From positions 2,046,001 through 2,110,000 of the forward strand of contig CM073899.1 of assembly GCA_037176705.1 (NCBI GenBank): a stretch of 64,000 bases of DNA. Reading direction: 5' to 3'. Below the pieces are notes generated by a model. That model was not told the DNA's origin, made no database searches, and saw only the letters and a program-made list of their open reading frames with translations. The stretch is from Molossus alvarezi. Taxonomy: Eukaryota > Chordata > Mammalia > Chiroptera > Molossidae. The translations under genes were made by a program, and so were the position numbers. This document shows positions 34,196-44,935 of the stretch, in pieces. Within the stretch, counting starts at the first letter, position 1. Each line of letters starts with the position of its first letter.

Positions 34196-35536
34196 ACACA
34201 TTCCGTAGACCTGGACCGGACAGCTTCCACCCGTGAGCACCGGTATCTCTGAATGAGACCCTCTCTGAGAGCCTGAGTCCTCTGCCTCCCACCGCTTCTC
34301 AAGCAGCAACCCAAGGTCTTCTCATATACTGATTGCTTTGTCAAAATTTCCCAGAGAGTCTGAGCACCGGTTACCTATACAAAGTACTTCTAGAAGCTTC
34401 ACTCTTTATAGACTTATGTCTTCATCCCCTGGCTGACATGACCCAGCACAACCCACTTGAGTGCCACTGTTGCCTCAAAGTCCACTTCTTGAGGAGCCCA
34501 ACTAAAGGTATTTACTCCTACTTTTCCTTGAATAACATCCTCCTTGGCGTTCTCTGCCTGTGATTGGGGTGGGGTGACCCCATCTCCAGCCCGGGAGCAG
34601 GTCTCCATTGACTCAGGCTGAGCGGAGCAGCACCTTCTCCTGGCCACTGTGAGTTGTTTAGCCATGGCCGGGTGACATGATTTAAGATAATAGGAAAAAG
34701 GTGAGTGTGGACATTCATACAAAGATCCCATGCACGACATCTGCAGTCTGTTTTCTGGTGTGATGCAGAACGGGGATGTTTGTCACTCCGTGAATAGCCT
34801 GGGGACCAGGCAAGCGCAGGGAGGCAGGTCGGCCTGGGGCCGAGCCCAAGCAGCAGAAGGTGGAGTGGAGAAATGTAATTTTGGTAACATGGATCCACTG
34901 AATCAATCTTTCACTAATAATTGCTTCTTCTGATAATCGACATGAAAATTACACATTTTCTTAGCTAGTAATTACTCTGCGTTATAAAAAATTTTGAATT
35001 GGATTTTCCAACTCTTGCATATAAAACAGTTGAGTCCAATGCAGAGTTTGAGAACCCAGAGAGAATGACATATGACGTATAAACACTAAAAACTATGCTC
35101 TTAAACTAATACATTTGTTTTTCTTCCTCTAAGAGGTGGTTTGATTTCATGCTTATACCTGAACATGAAAAGCCAAAATTTTAGTCTTTACATCAAATTT
35201 TCCTCTCTCATTTTGTTCAAAGGCCATTATTTGGGTCTTTACATGAGCAAGACACAGATAAGACATGATTCTGCAGTACCCAGGTTATGCAGTGAGATAA
35301 ATGTTACGCTAAACATTAAAAAATACAATCTTACTTCATGCCTGAGCAAACTACTAGGTTTTCGTTTGAGCATTACCAGCCTATATACATATGAGAAAAA
35401 TGAGACTCAGAGAGTTTAAATACAAATAGTTTAAATTTTATAATTGGGAGAACCAGAATAAGGATGCAGAAATTATGATTTTGAATTTAGAAATTTTTTC
35501 TACTGTATCAAAGAATTTTTCTTTATTAGTTCAATG
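34196..35536. other. Unassigned intergenic DNA
   Basis: No repeat was recognised. Minus-strand frames of 108 and 126 codons over 34.4-34.9 kb overlap each other and have no recognisable domain. Confidence 0.45.
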
Positions 35537-36268
35537 AGTTTTTTTTAAAACTGAGATATAATTGACATATAACATTGTGTACGTTTAAGGTATACATGTT
35601 GATTTGTTACATTAAATATTGTAACATGATGACCACTGTAGTATCACCTCTACCATGTCACATAATCATTATCTTTTTTTTGTGATAAGAAAAATTAAGA
35701 TCTACTGTTTGCAACTTTGAAGTTTATACTAGAGTATTACTGACTACTGTTACTAAGCTGTGCATTAGATCTCCAGGACTTACTTGTCTACAGGTTGCCT
35801 ATTTATACCTTGAACAACATCTCCTCAACCCCTCGCACCATCTCTCTACTCTGTGTTTAAGAGCTCATCTTTTTTTGCCCTGGCCTGTTTTGCTCAGTGG
35901 TTAGAGCATTGGCCCGCGGCCCAAAGAGTCTCTGATTTGATTCCAGTCAAAGTCATGTACGTTGGTTGTGGTTCGGTCCCAGTGCTGCTTAGGGTCGTGT
36001 GAGAGGCAACCAAGCGATGTGTCTCTCTCACATCATGTTTCTCTCTTTCTCTCTCCCTCTTTCTTCGTTCACTCTATCTGATGATAAATGTAAGAATATT
36101 CTTGAGAGGATTTAAAAAAGAAAGACTGTGTGGTTTTGGATTCCGCACATAGTGAGATCACACAGTGTTTGTCTCTCTCATCCGGCTCACGTAGCATCAT
36201 GCCCTCCAGGTCCACTTCTGCAGTGCAAATGGCAGAACTTCCTTCTCTCTCCTGGTTGAACACGGAAT
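35537..36268 (-). mobile_element. Older L1MA/MB-type 3' end, split by a SINE
   Basis: The part at 35537-35876 contains ACTGAGATATAATTGACATA, TGATGACCACTGTAGTATC and TGATAAGAAAAATTAAGATC, the complement of the L1M 3' UTR end. The part at 36118-36268 continues into TTTGGATTCCGCACATAGTG, CATCATGCCCTCCAGGTCCA and GCAAATGGCAGAACTTCC, which is L1M just upstream. A type B SINE sits between the two, so it inserted into an existing L1M. Confidence 0.8.
35877..36117 (+). mobile_element. VES-like SINE (type B) nested in L1M
   Basis: Head GCCCTGGCCTGTTTTGCTCA, altered B box GATTTGATTCC, CAACCAAGCGATGTGTCTCT and end ATTCTTGAGAGGATTT. It is older than the 3.6 kb copy, judging by its many changes. Confidence 0.9.
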
Positions 36269-36527
36269 AACATTTGTGTGTCTGGGTACGTGAAACTACA
36301 AGGGACGTGGAGACGTTCTTGCTCTGGTGCCTTGAACACCGAAAGCCTGAGCGCTCTGTTCCCTGTGGTCAGCTGGTCTCGGTGGCGCTGCAGGAGGGGT
36401 CGGTTTCACTCGGACTTTCAGGAGGCGGCTGACAGGTGCCACCACCACAGAACCGGGAGGAGGGCTGGTGAATGCCTGAGTAGTGTGTGAGCCTTTACCA
36501 AGGTTTTAGAAAAGAAAACTGTTCTTT

Positions 36528-36768
36528 TTTTTATTGATTTTACAGTGACAGGGGGTGGTGGGGGGGAGAGAGACAGAGACAGAGAAAGAAAGAAAAATAA
36601 ATGTGAAAGAGAAACATCTTTCTCTTATGGGTTGCCTTCCATAAGCACCCCAACCAGGGATCAAACCCACAACCTGGGTATGTGCCTGGGTGAGAACTGA
36701 ACCCATCACCGTCTGGTGAGCAGGATCATGCGCCACGCAGCTGAGGACACCGCCCGGGCAGAAAGCGA
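36528..36768 (-). mobile_element. tRNA-derived SINE, divergent (type D)
   Basis: Reverse copy: TTTTATTGATTTTACAGTGA, GTTGCCTTCCATAAGCACCC, CCAGGGATCAAACCCACAAC, then a head complement ending CACCGCCCGGGC. The middle block and head differ from types A and B, so this is an older or separate subfamily. Confidence 0.75.
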
Positions 36769-37240
36769 TTCTTAAGTATTGAGGAGTCACCGTTGCGGTC
36801 TCACAGCCCCCAACACTCCTTCCATTCACGTGGGGGTGCCCCCGCGGCTACCCAGGACACATGACCGAATGACCGAATAAGCAAAATGCTTGCTTGTGCT
36901 ATTTTGGAACCAAATGATAGTTCATGGAAATTAAAAAGAGAAAGAAAGAGAAAGAGAAAAACAAACAAAATAATAATAATGAACCCAGAAAACCACTCTG
37001 GTACACTTTACCTACCCTCAGATATCTTTCAAAATAGGTGGGACTTAAAGTCCTCATGTTTCTTAGTAATACGAGATGAGGCACACCCCTAGTTTCCTGT
37101 GAGGATTTGATTAAAATCCTGTGTAGGTTCATACATGGAGTAGAAACTCAAATCATGTTTAGATTTCATTCGCACTGAGAAAGAGGGAGAAAGCAAAAGT
37201 ACTAAGAAAAGTAGGTGGTGGTGGTGAAAACAAGTTGTAT
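36769..37240. other. Unassigned spacer
   Basis: Nothing recognised except purine-rich microsatellite-like runs near 36.93-36.98 kb. Confidence 0.45.
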
Positions 37241-37251
37241 CTGTGTTGATC

Positions 37252-37474
37252 GCTTTTCTAAAAAGTTTTTTCTTCTTTATTTGTTTTGCAGAGAGAGGAA
37301 GGGAGAGGGAGAGAGAGATGGAAACATCGATGAGAGAGAACATCGAGTGGCAGCCTCCTGCATGCCCCCCACTGGGGATCGGGCCCACAACCTGGGCATG
37401 TGCCCTGACCAGGAATCAAACTGGGACCTCTTGGTGCAGGGTCAGTGCTCAACCCCTGAGCCACACCGGCCAGA
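37252..37474 (-). mobile_element. VES SINE (type A)
   Basis: Full-length reverse copy ending CTGAGCCACACCGGCCAGA. An exact 11-bp duplication, CTGTGTTGATC, lies at 37241-37251 and 37475-37485. Open frames across it on both strands are typical of this SINE and are not coding. Confidence 0.95.
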
Positions 37475-37485
37475 CTGTGTTGATC

Positions 37486-38732
37486 TTTGAGGGTGATTCC
37501 TAAAGACAGAAACGTACGCAAGTTGAGTGGCAGTTCAGAGTGAGGGAAACGCCACCACTGTCCGCTCTCTCTTTGGAAAACTGAAACGTGGTAAGAGTCA
37601 CACAGAGAACATTTTGATGTTTTATCAGGAAAGAGGTGTCTGCCCTTGTCGGTATCCCTGATCTCTCCCATCTCACATCTTCTAAATCGCTCTAAAGAGT
37701 TTGAGACATGATTTCAAGCGGAAGGAGGGAGGTGACTTAGGACCGTTGGAGTCACAGCCCCGGACGGCGCTGCCCGCCTGCACGCCGGCGTCCCTCCCCG
37801 CATTGCACGGAGAGGCAGGAGGCGCCTCTGGGGTCTGTGGGGGCTGCTATTCACTGCAGAGCACAGGGCACAGAAAACGCTCCTGCGCTCCTGAAAGTCC
37901 GGGGAAACATCAATCCACTGGGGTTACGTCTCTGTAGGAAAACATGGAGCCAGGTGAGGACACAGAACAGAAAAATGGCCAAAACCAAGAACTAGGTGTC
38001 AACATGGCTGAGATTCTTTTTTTGGTCTTTTTGCCTGGAACTTGGGTATTTCCACGTGAAACCTCACAGGGACAGTTATTCCAGATAATAACACTCAGCC
38101 TGCTTCGTGGAGAGGCACGCCCCAGGGGCCGTAGGGACAGACAGGCGTCGACGAGAAGCTACAGGGCTGGGAGATGACCCTCGCCCCTGTCTGAAGTCTC
38201 TGAGAACGTGGGCAGAACTCAAGTGTGGAACAAAACGCAGAAGCGAACACGCTTTCAAGGTGGGGTGTGTAGGGGACAAGCAGCGGCCCGAGCGTCAGTG
38301 CCCGACAGTGCCCCTCGAACGCTCCGGCTTCCAGGCGGTTTTCAGACCGCAGGCAAAGTGCTGGCGGTCTAGGAGCCCGGCCCTGGGAGAACGCTGACGA
38401 CGCTTGGCCCAGAGGTGCTGGGGACTGACTGGCATGTGCGGCCCCAGAGAGGATGGAAGTATGTTCCATTGTCCTTAATCCTAGGAGAGTAAACAGATCA
38501 TCCCAAGGGGGAGGGGGCGGGCCCGGGGAGCCCATATCTTAGAAGCCTCTCCTGAGAACCATGCACACGTCTGGAGGGTGCCCGAGGAGGGGAGGCCCCC
38601 AGAGCTCACAGACAGAACTCCGCCGGGGCTCAGCTCACGGCAGCCAGGCCTGCATTTCTGCAAACACCTGCACGGGACAGACAGGAAGCTCGGCCAGCTT
38701 TGCGACAGTGTGACCCTCAACGACGCACTCAT
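37486..38732. other. GC-rich unassigned DNA
   Basis: Minus-strand frame of 146 codons (38095-38535) without recognised domains. No repeat family was identified. Confidence 0.45.
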
Positions 38733-38950
38733 GTCTGGCTGGGGTGGCTCCGTGGGTGAGCATCGGTCCTGCACCAACAGGTCGCTGGTTCGATTCCCAG
38801 TCAGGGCACATGCTCAGGTTGTGGTCCCGATCCCCAGTGGGGGGCATGCAGGAGGAGGCCAGTCCATGTTCTCTCTCATCCATGTTTCTGTCTTTCTCCC
38901 TCTCCCTTCCTCTTTCTCTAAAATCAATAAAGAAAAAAAAAATCCAAAAC
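38733..38950 (+). mobile_element. VES SINE (type A)
   Basis: Head TCTGGCTGGGGTGGCTCCGT, B box GGTTCGATTCCC, GATCCCCAGTGGGGGGCATG and end CTCTAAAATCAATAAAG plus A run. Full length. Confidence 0.95.
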
Positions 38951-39867
38951 TAAAACAAACAACCCTCCCCCAAAACAGATTCATGTACTGTTTGAGTTCT
39001 GCCCACATTCTGGGAGACTTCAGACAAGGGCGAGGGTCGTCTCCCCAGCCCTGTAATTTAGAGGTTCGGAAGGAGACGCCTCCCAGGGCAGTCAGGGCTC
39101 ACTGGAGCACTGTCCTGTGTGTGGGTTCTTTTCTGTTCAGAGTCCACTTGGCTGCTTGCCCAGAAAGTCCTGTCATTCTGAGCTGCTCTATGTCAACTAC
39201 TTGAATTAACACCCTGATGAACAGGCCCAGATGGACTCATTATCAGTGTAAAATAAGAAGATTCGCTGATTTGCCACATCTTCAAAATTATACCATTTAC
39301 TCATTAAAATTTAAGAGAAAAGGACTCCAAATGACAATCATCTAAATGGTATACTATTGCTGAAAATAAAAATAAAAAATATACCATGTCTTGGTTTTTG
39401 TATACAGTTTATGGAGACAAAGTGCCCAATTCATGACATTTAATAGGAACATCTAGTCTTCAGAAACCGCGTCTAATGACACCCTCACTTCAGAAGCACC
39501 CCCAGCGAGCAGCCCCATGACATAGGAACCCGGAAGGAGATTCAGGCCGGAAGAACCACTTCCGCCCGCCGTGGGAGACGTACTCCGCCGCGGGGTGCAC
39601 GGGGCGCGCGGGGGCGCACGGGGGCGCACGGGCGCACGGCACGTCCACGCAGCGGAGAGCGTCTCGGCTCCTGCTGTCACTCTCGCGGGCGCCTGGACCG
39701 GGGCTGTGACCCAGGCAGCCGGTGCAGCCCGGTTCCCACACCCCGCGGAGCCCCAGGCAGCAGGAGCACTGCGGCTGAGGACCCGAGGTGCAGAGCCGCC
39801 TGCCCCAGGCCTGTGCCCTTTCCACAGAATCAGTGAAACACTGCCTGGGGAGCATTCCTCTCACTGC
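38951..39867. other. Unassigned DNA with CpG-rich patch
   Basis: The first half is AT-rich. The second half contains the CpG-dense patch listed separately. There is no recognised repeat or gene. Confidence 0.45.
39555..39720. other. CpG-dense patch
   Basis: Very high CpG density in an otherwise CpG-poor window, with CGCCCGCCGTGGGAGACG, CGCCGCGGGGTGCACGGG and three near-repeats of GGGGGCGCACG. It may be a small CpG island, or a GC-rich tandem repeat that has escaped methylation-driven loss. No transcription unit is evident next to it. Confidence 0.55.
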
Positions 39868-40062
39868 GTTTCCTCATTGATCCTACAGGGAGGGAGGGAG
39901 AGCGAGAGATGGGAACATGGACGAGAGAGAACATCGAGGGGCCGCCTCCTGACGCCCCCACTGGGGATCGGGCCACAACCCGGGCCTGTGCCTGCCCGGG
40001 GTCAGCCAGCGACCCCTTGGTGCAGGGTCGACGCCCAACCGCCGAGCCGCACCGCCGGGCAA
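39868..40062 (-). mobile_element. VES SINE (type A), GC-rich copy
   Basis: Reverse copy with TCATTGATCCTACAGGGAGG, GGGCCGCCTCCTGACGCCCC, CTTGGTGCAGGGTCGACGCC and head complement CGAGCCGCACCGCCGGGC. It keeps or gains many CpGs compared with other copies. Confidence 0.9.
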
Positions 40063-40653
40063 GTGTATATTCCGTTAAAGGAGGAAGGGGATAATGTTTT
40101 TTTTAAATGATTAAATTGCGAAATAGTCATAACTTGCCAGAGCTATTTGAAAAACCAACCCTGAGAAACCCTGCCACTGTGTCCGTCTCATCATGTCAGA
40201 GGCGAACGAGACTACACCATCTCTCCATCCGGACCGGCACCGAGGCGGACGGTCTAAGGAAATTGATTTAGTTTCTTGCGGGCTGTGCGCCAAGTACGTG
40301 ACTTGCTGGGTGGGTTCATGCAGCCGCCGCCCGGCCCTCAGCTCCTTACTGACGCTGCGCAGGTAAGAGGAAGGCGAGGAAGGGCAGGGCCCCTGGCTGT
40401 CCCACGTGCACGGCTGGACAGGACGTGATCCAGACGGGCCCTGTGTACCAGGCGTGAGAGGCGTGTGCTCTCCGAGGTCCAGCAGGTCTCAGACGTAATG
40501 GCGGCGCTGTGCACATCTGTGCGCTTGGAGTCGTGGGCACCACGCTCGTGACGGCGTCCCTCATGGACACACAGCACCCAGTGCCAGCTGGACCCTGCTG
40601 TGAACCAGGAGCTGTTTGGAACCTTAATGATCATCAGGGCATCAGCTTATTTA
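40063..40653. other. Unassigned spacer
   Basis: Nothing recognised. Frames of up to 98 codons are chance. Confidence 0.45.
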
Positions 40654-40666
40654 ATACAGGAAAGTA

Positions 40667-40882
40667 CAACCCGGCCGGTGCGGCTCAGTGGTTGAGCTTT
40701 GACCCTGCACCAAGAGGTCCCAGTTCGATTCCCAGTCAGAGCACATGCCCAGGTTGTGGGGCGGATCCCCAGTGGGCGGCATGCAGGAGGCGGCCAGTTG
40801 ATGTTCTCTCTCATCGATGTTTCTATCTCTCCCTCTTCTTCTCTCACTGTAAAATCAATAAAGAAGAAAAATATCTTGTTTG
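40667..40882 (+). mobile_element. VES SINE (type A) with TSD
   Basis: Head CCCGGCCGGTGCGGCTCAGT, B box AGTTCGATTCCC and end GTAAAATCAATAAAG. An exact 13-bp duplication, ATACAGGAAAGTA, lies at 40654-40666 and 40883-40895. Confidence 0.95.
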
Positions 40883-40895
40883 ATACAGGAAAGTA

Positions 40896-41187
40896 TACAT
40901 TGCACCATGCTCTGGTTAAGGGACTGTCTTTGAGGGCAGGGTGACAGTCCAAGTGAGCTGAGGAGGGATCTGGAGACCAGGGAGAGTGAGGACGTCTGAC
41001 AAGGACACCTGATGTCTGCAAGGATGTGGCTGTCGTGCAGGAGGCCCTGCCCCATGGAAAGGGTGAGGGACATGTCCTGGTGCAACTGTGACCTGGTCGG
41101 TGGGGGGAGGTTAAAAGTATAACCTTGGATCATCCTGCTTGTGCTGGGACGAGGCTCCTTCAAATGCCCCTTGGTTCTGTTCATGCG
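40896..41187. other. Unassigned spacer
   Basis: Nothing recognised. Confidence 0.4.
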
Positions 41188-41262
41188 GTCCTTCCGTTCC
41201 CGGGGTCCTTCCGTTCCCGGGTCCTTCCGTTCCCAGGGTCCTTCCGTTCCTGGGGTCCTTCT
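41188..41262. repeat. 16-17 bp tandem repeat, about 4.5 copies
   Basis: Units of GGTCCTTCCGTTCCCGG start near 41188, 41204, 41220, 41237 and 41254, with one-base length changes. The repeat keeps several frames open locally. Confidence 0.92.
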
Positions 41263-41581
41263 GGCCTGCAGTGGTTCCCACGGGCCACCACCTCCACAGG
41301 AGGGGGACAGGCTGGTCAGTGAGGGTTCGTGGAAGTCACCGTGCTCTGACCCTGTTGAAGGTGTTGATGAAAATCTCCTGGACTGTCCCCATGTAGCTCC
41401 CAAGAGCAACAAATATGAAAGGAGCAGAAGGACAGAAGGACGTCGAGGACAAGAGGAGGATTTCCCCTCTTAATCCCTGGTCATCTTTTTCTAAAGTCTG
41501 ATTTTCTGAAATTAGTATTAGCTGCTCCAACTTTGCTTTGAACAATGATAGCAAAAAATATCCTTGTCCATCTCTTTGCTT

Positions 41582-41768
41582 TTTAAAAACAATTTTTTTT
41601 CTTTATAGATTTTAGAGAGAGGAAGGGAGAGGAAGAGAGAGATGGAAACATCGATGAGAGAGAACATCGACTGGCCGCCTCCTGCGTGCCCCCCGCTGGG
41701 GATCGGGCCCACGCCCTGAGTGTGTGTCCTGACCGGGAATCGAACCTGCAAGCCACACTGGCCGGGCC
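41582..41768 (-). mobile_element. VES SINE (type A) with head deletion
   Basis: Reverse copy: TTTATAGATTTTAGAGAGAG, GCCGCCTCCTGCGTGCCCCC, B-box complement GGAATCGAACCTGC, then directly AAGCCACACTGGCCGGGCC. The stretch between B box and head, including most of the A box (complement of GAGCGTCGACCCTGCACC), is missing. Confidence 0.92.
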
Positions 41769-41970
41769 ATCTTTCTACTTTTAACCTATCTGAACCCTTC
41801 GAGGTAGAGTGGTTTTCTTTACACAATATAAAATTAGCTTTCTTGGTGTAGTCTGCTATGACACTCTGGCTTGTTAGCTGGTGTATTTTGATCATTCCCA
41901 TTTATAGTGATTATTGATATAGTTGTGTCTTTTTTCATCTTTTTATTGGGGGTAGGTCATCTCTGCTTTT

Positions 41971-42307
41971 CTTTTACTCCTCGCCTGAGGATGTTTTTCT
42001 ATTTATAATCAGATAGAGTGGGAGGGAGGGAGGGACGGAGAGAGAGAGATTGATGTGAGAGGGACACATCGACTGGTTGCCTCCAGCATGACCTGACCAG
42101 GGCCAGGGACGAACTGCAACCGGGGTACATGCCCTTGACGGAACTCGAACCTGAGACTCATTGGTCCACGGGCTGGCTCTAACCACTGATCACACCAGCC
42201 AGGGCCGGGGACAAACTGCAACCGGGGTACCTGCCCTTGACTGGACTCAAAACTGAGACTCATTGGTCTGCGGGCTGGCACTAACCACTTAGCACGCCAG
42301 CCACGGT
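41971..42307 (-). mobile_element. Dimeric VES-like SINE (type B) flanked by one TSD
   Basis: Read on the minus strand, a type B head (A and B boxes, 42307 to about 42205) is followed directly by a second head plus body and tail (about 42204 to 41971). Both heads contain complements of GGGTAC.TGCCCTTGAC and GAGACTCATTGGTC. The pair is flanked by GGTCATCTCTGCTTTT (41955-41970) and GGTCACCTCTGCTTTT (42308-42323), 15 of 16 identical, with nothing between the units. So it probably inserted as one dimeric RNA rather than as two events. Confidence 0.85.
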
Positions 42308-42611
42308 GGTCACCTCTGCTTTTGACTGAACACTTCATGTTTTCATTTTTTCTCATGTCTTCAGTTATCAACCTACAGTTTTTTTAAAAAATTTAGTGTC
42401 TTGTCATCCTAGTGTTTAAAATATATTTAGTAAATTTACGTACATATACCTCCAAATAACGCTGCAACTTCACATGTAGAATAGGTGTTTATTACACAGG
42501 GTCCCTTTTCCCCCTGGTGCCTTGTGGTATCACTACCATTTACTTCACTCATTTTTATATTATCACCCCAGAGTTAGCTAATATTATGAATTTTTTAAAA
42601 AGTTACCTTTC

Positions 42612-42830
42612 AGCCCTGGCCGATTTGGCTCAGCGGTTAGAGCGTCGGCCCGCGGACCAATGCTAAGGGCACGTACCTCGGTTACAGTCTGTCCCTGGCC
42701 CTGGTCAGGGTCGTGTGGGAGGCAGCCAGTCGATGTGTTTCTCTCACATCCATGTCTCTCTCTCTCTCTTCCTCCCTCTCTATCTGATGATAAATAGAAA
42801 AATATCCTCGGGTGAGGATGAAAAAAAAGC
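42612..42830 (+). mobile_element. VES-like SINE (type B) with B-box deletion
   Basis: Head GCCCTGGCCGATTTGGCTCA runs to GCCCGCGGACCAATGCTAAG, skipping the B-box segment (GGTCCCGGGTTCGATTCC in full copies). The body and the end ATATCCTCGGGTGAGGATG are present. Flanks AGTTACCTTTC and AGCTATCTTTC form an imperfect duplication. Confidence 0.92.
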
Positions 42831-43436
42831 TATCTTTCTGGTTAAGATGAAGAAAAATAAAATATTTTATTTTAACTTCATTCATTGACCCTACAGCACC
42901 TTTTTCTTAGGCAGCCCCAAGTTTCTGACCTATTTCACTGTTCTCCTGCCTGAAGAAATTCTTTCAGTGTTTGTCCGAAAGAGTCTTTATTACAACTCAA
43001 TTTATGAAGGATGATTTTACTGAATTTAGAATTCTCGGTTAGTGTTATTTTATTTTGTTTTTTAACATTTAATGCTTCAGGGGTTAACTCACTCTTTTTC
43101 TTGGCAGGGCTTCTGGAAAAAAAAAAAAACTACTGTAATTTTTATTCTTGTTCTTGGGAAAGTATGCTTTCCTCCTATAATCTGGCCTTCTTTAAGATTT
43201 TATCTTTGTCCCTTATTTTCTCATTTGAATATGTTTTCTCTAGATGTGTTTTATTCTGAAACTGATGATGCTGGTGTCCTCCGAGCTGTGGTTCCAATGA
43301 CCGTGAGTCGTACTCAGACATCATGATTCATATATTTCTGCTCTGTGGTTTCCTTTGCTTCTGACGTTGAAAGTTGATGTCTGCTACACCTCTTGACACT
43401 GTCCCACAGTTCTTGATGTCTTTATTTATTCATTAA

Positions 43437-43644
43437 AACTTTTTTTCTTTATTTATTTTAGAGAGAGAGGAAGGGAGAAGGAGAGAGATAGAAACATCAA
43501 TGAGAGAACATCGATGGGCCGCCTCCTGCACGCCCCACACTGGGGATCGGGCCCGCAACCTGGGCATGTGCCCTGACCAGGAATTGAACCAGTGACCTCT
43601 TGGTGTGGGGTCAATGCTCAATCACTGAGCCACACCGGCTGGAC
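43437..43644 (-). mobile_element. VES SINE (type A)
   Basis: Reverse copy with TTTATTTATTTTAGAGAGAG, GGCCGCCTCCTGCACGCCCC, B-box complement GGAATTGAACCAGTG and head complement GAGCCACACCGGCTGGAC. Confidence 0.94.
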
Positions 43645-44159
43645 TCATTCGATATTATTTATGAGTTAACCTCAGCCCAGGTATTACTGCCTCCCAGGGC
43701 TCATACTGGATGCTCAAATACATGTGTTTTAGGGGGACGCCGTAGCCTCTGCTTACTGAGCAGTCAAAAATATGGATGGTATGTCTGTGCTGATATTTTG
43801 AAATATAAAATTAAGGGAAATTAATAAAATAGAACTCTGTTGGAAGATAAAAGCCAAATCATATGTTTACAAATGAAGACTATATGGGCAAATATGTGAA
43901 ATATGCTCTCTATATCCTGGAAACTACAGTACTGTCCACGTATTTGTCTTGAGTACTAGAGTATCGGCTTTGGGCAGTGAGGTGCTGATGCATAGATTTT
44001 CCATCTTGGTGGTACTGTGTGTGGGTCCACATCAAGGTGGACGAAATACACTCAGACCCTTTATCGACTGTTGAACTGTGTGAGAATATGGATTCCAATC
44101 ATGCTTTGCTGTTTGTCCACAGTTATGTCTCCAAAGAATAATGATGACAAATATAGCAT
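43645..44159. other. Unassigned spacer
   Basis: Nothing recognised. Confidence 0.45.
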
Positions 44160-44291
44160 ATTTTTTTTCTTTATTGATTTCAGAGAGAGAAGAAGGGAGA
44201 GGGAGAGAGAGATGGAAACATCGATGAGAGAGAACATTGATGGGCCGCCTCCTGCATGCCCCACTGGGGATCAGCCCACAACCTGGGCATG
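44160..44291 (-). mobile_element. VES SINE (type A), tail half of a split copy
   Basis: Reverse copy from TTTATTGATTTCAGAGAGAG to CACAACCTGGGCATG, where it stops without B box or head. The missing head half is found 276 bp further on. Confidence 0.9.
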
Positions 44292-44567
44292 TTTTTATAT
44301 CTAGTATGAGCTCTGTTAATTTTTAGACACAGTTTTATTTTCATCTCCTACCCATCTATGCAGTGATGATGTGTCATCATATTTAATCTTAGATATTAAA
44401 ACCCGTCTCTCCTCAAAACTCAGAAGTAAGGCCAAACATCAGTATGTCAGTAAGTAAATGCCTTTAGCTCATCTATAAAGAGAAAAACTGTACTATACAT
44501 CACGGTCATTAGGGAAATGCAAATGAAAATCACATTGAGATACCACCACACACCTGTTATAATGGCT
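44292..44567. other. 276-bp segment splitting a SINE, includes an L1 fragment
   Basis: It begins TTTTTATATCTAG and ends in GAGATACCACCACACACCTG..ATGGCT, a plus-strand LINE-1 ORF2 fragment (from about 44497). It lies between two copies of CACAACCTGGGCATG, at 44277-44291 and 44568-44582. It is either an insertion into the SINE or the spacer between two half SINEs. Confidence 0.6.
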
Positions 44568-44661
44568 CACAACCTGGGCATGCGCCCTGACTGGGAATCA
44601 AACTGGTGACCTCTTGGTGCATGGTGGATGCTCAGCCACTCAGCCACACCAGCCAGGCAGC
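44568..44661 (-). mobile_element. VES SINE (type A), head half of a split copy
   Basis: CACAACCTGGGCATG, GGGAATCAAACTGGTGACC (B-box complement), CTCTTGGTGCATGGTGGATG and head complement GCCACACCAGCCAGGC. There is no body or tail. It complements the half at 44160-44291. Confidence 0.9.
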
Positions 44662-44743
44662 CAGTATTTGTTTTAATTCAGTGATTAATTACTCAGGTTA
44701 TTACTCCATTGTACTAGGTATATTTGGGTCATTTTTTCTTACT

Positions 44744-44935
44744 AAATTTTAATTACTTTTGGGAATACTTTTAGATTTACTAAAAGTTGCCAGAACAGTA
44801 CAGGAAATTCTCATACACCTTTCACTGACTTTCTTCTAATATTGACACATTTCATTTCCTCTTATGGTCAAAACTAAGAAATTAGCACTGGGACATCACT
44901 GACTGAACCACAGACTTTGTACAGATGGCCACGGC
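44744..44935. mobile_element. Ancient interspersed repeat, family unsure
   Basis: TTTAGATTTACTAAAAGTTG, CCAGAACAGTACAGGAAATT, TCAAAACTAAGAAATTAGCA and ACTGAACCACAGACTTTGTA match an old mammalian repeat I know by its motif order but cannot name. It may be an L1M 3' region. Confidence 0.5.

Larger units (their letters stand above)
41470..43436 (-). mobile_element. Ancient L1M element interrupted by SINEs
   Basis: The unique parts (41470-41581, 41769-41954, 42324-42611, 42831-43436) together follow the order of an old L1M internal/5' region read in complement: ATTAGTATTAGCTGC, TTAGCTGGTGTATTTTGATC, TATAGTGATTATTGATATAG, ACTTCACATGTAGAATAGG, CCTGAAGAAATTCTTTCAGT, TTGTCCGAAAGAGTCTTTAT, TTTAGAATTCTCGG, TAAGATTTTATCTTTGTCCC and GACACTGTCCCACAG. 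The match is from memory of the family and the subfamily is not assigned. Three SINE insertions split it and a fourth lies at its edge. Confidence 0.65.

Noticed and set aside
37215..37503. Recurrent peptide-like frames in SINEs (for example with WPPPACPPLGI or PTTWACALTRN)
   Set aside because: They are translations of VES SINEs in antisense. The same peptide appears at many SINE copies and is not a protein family.
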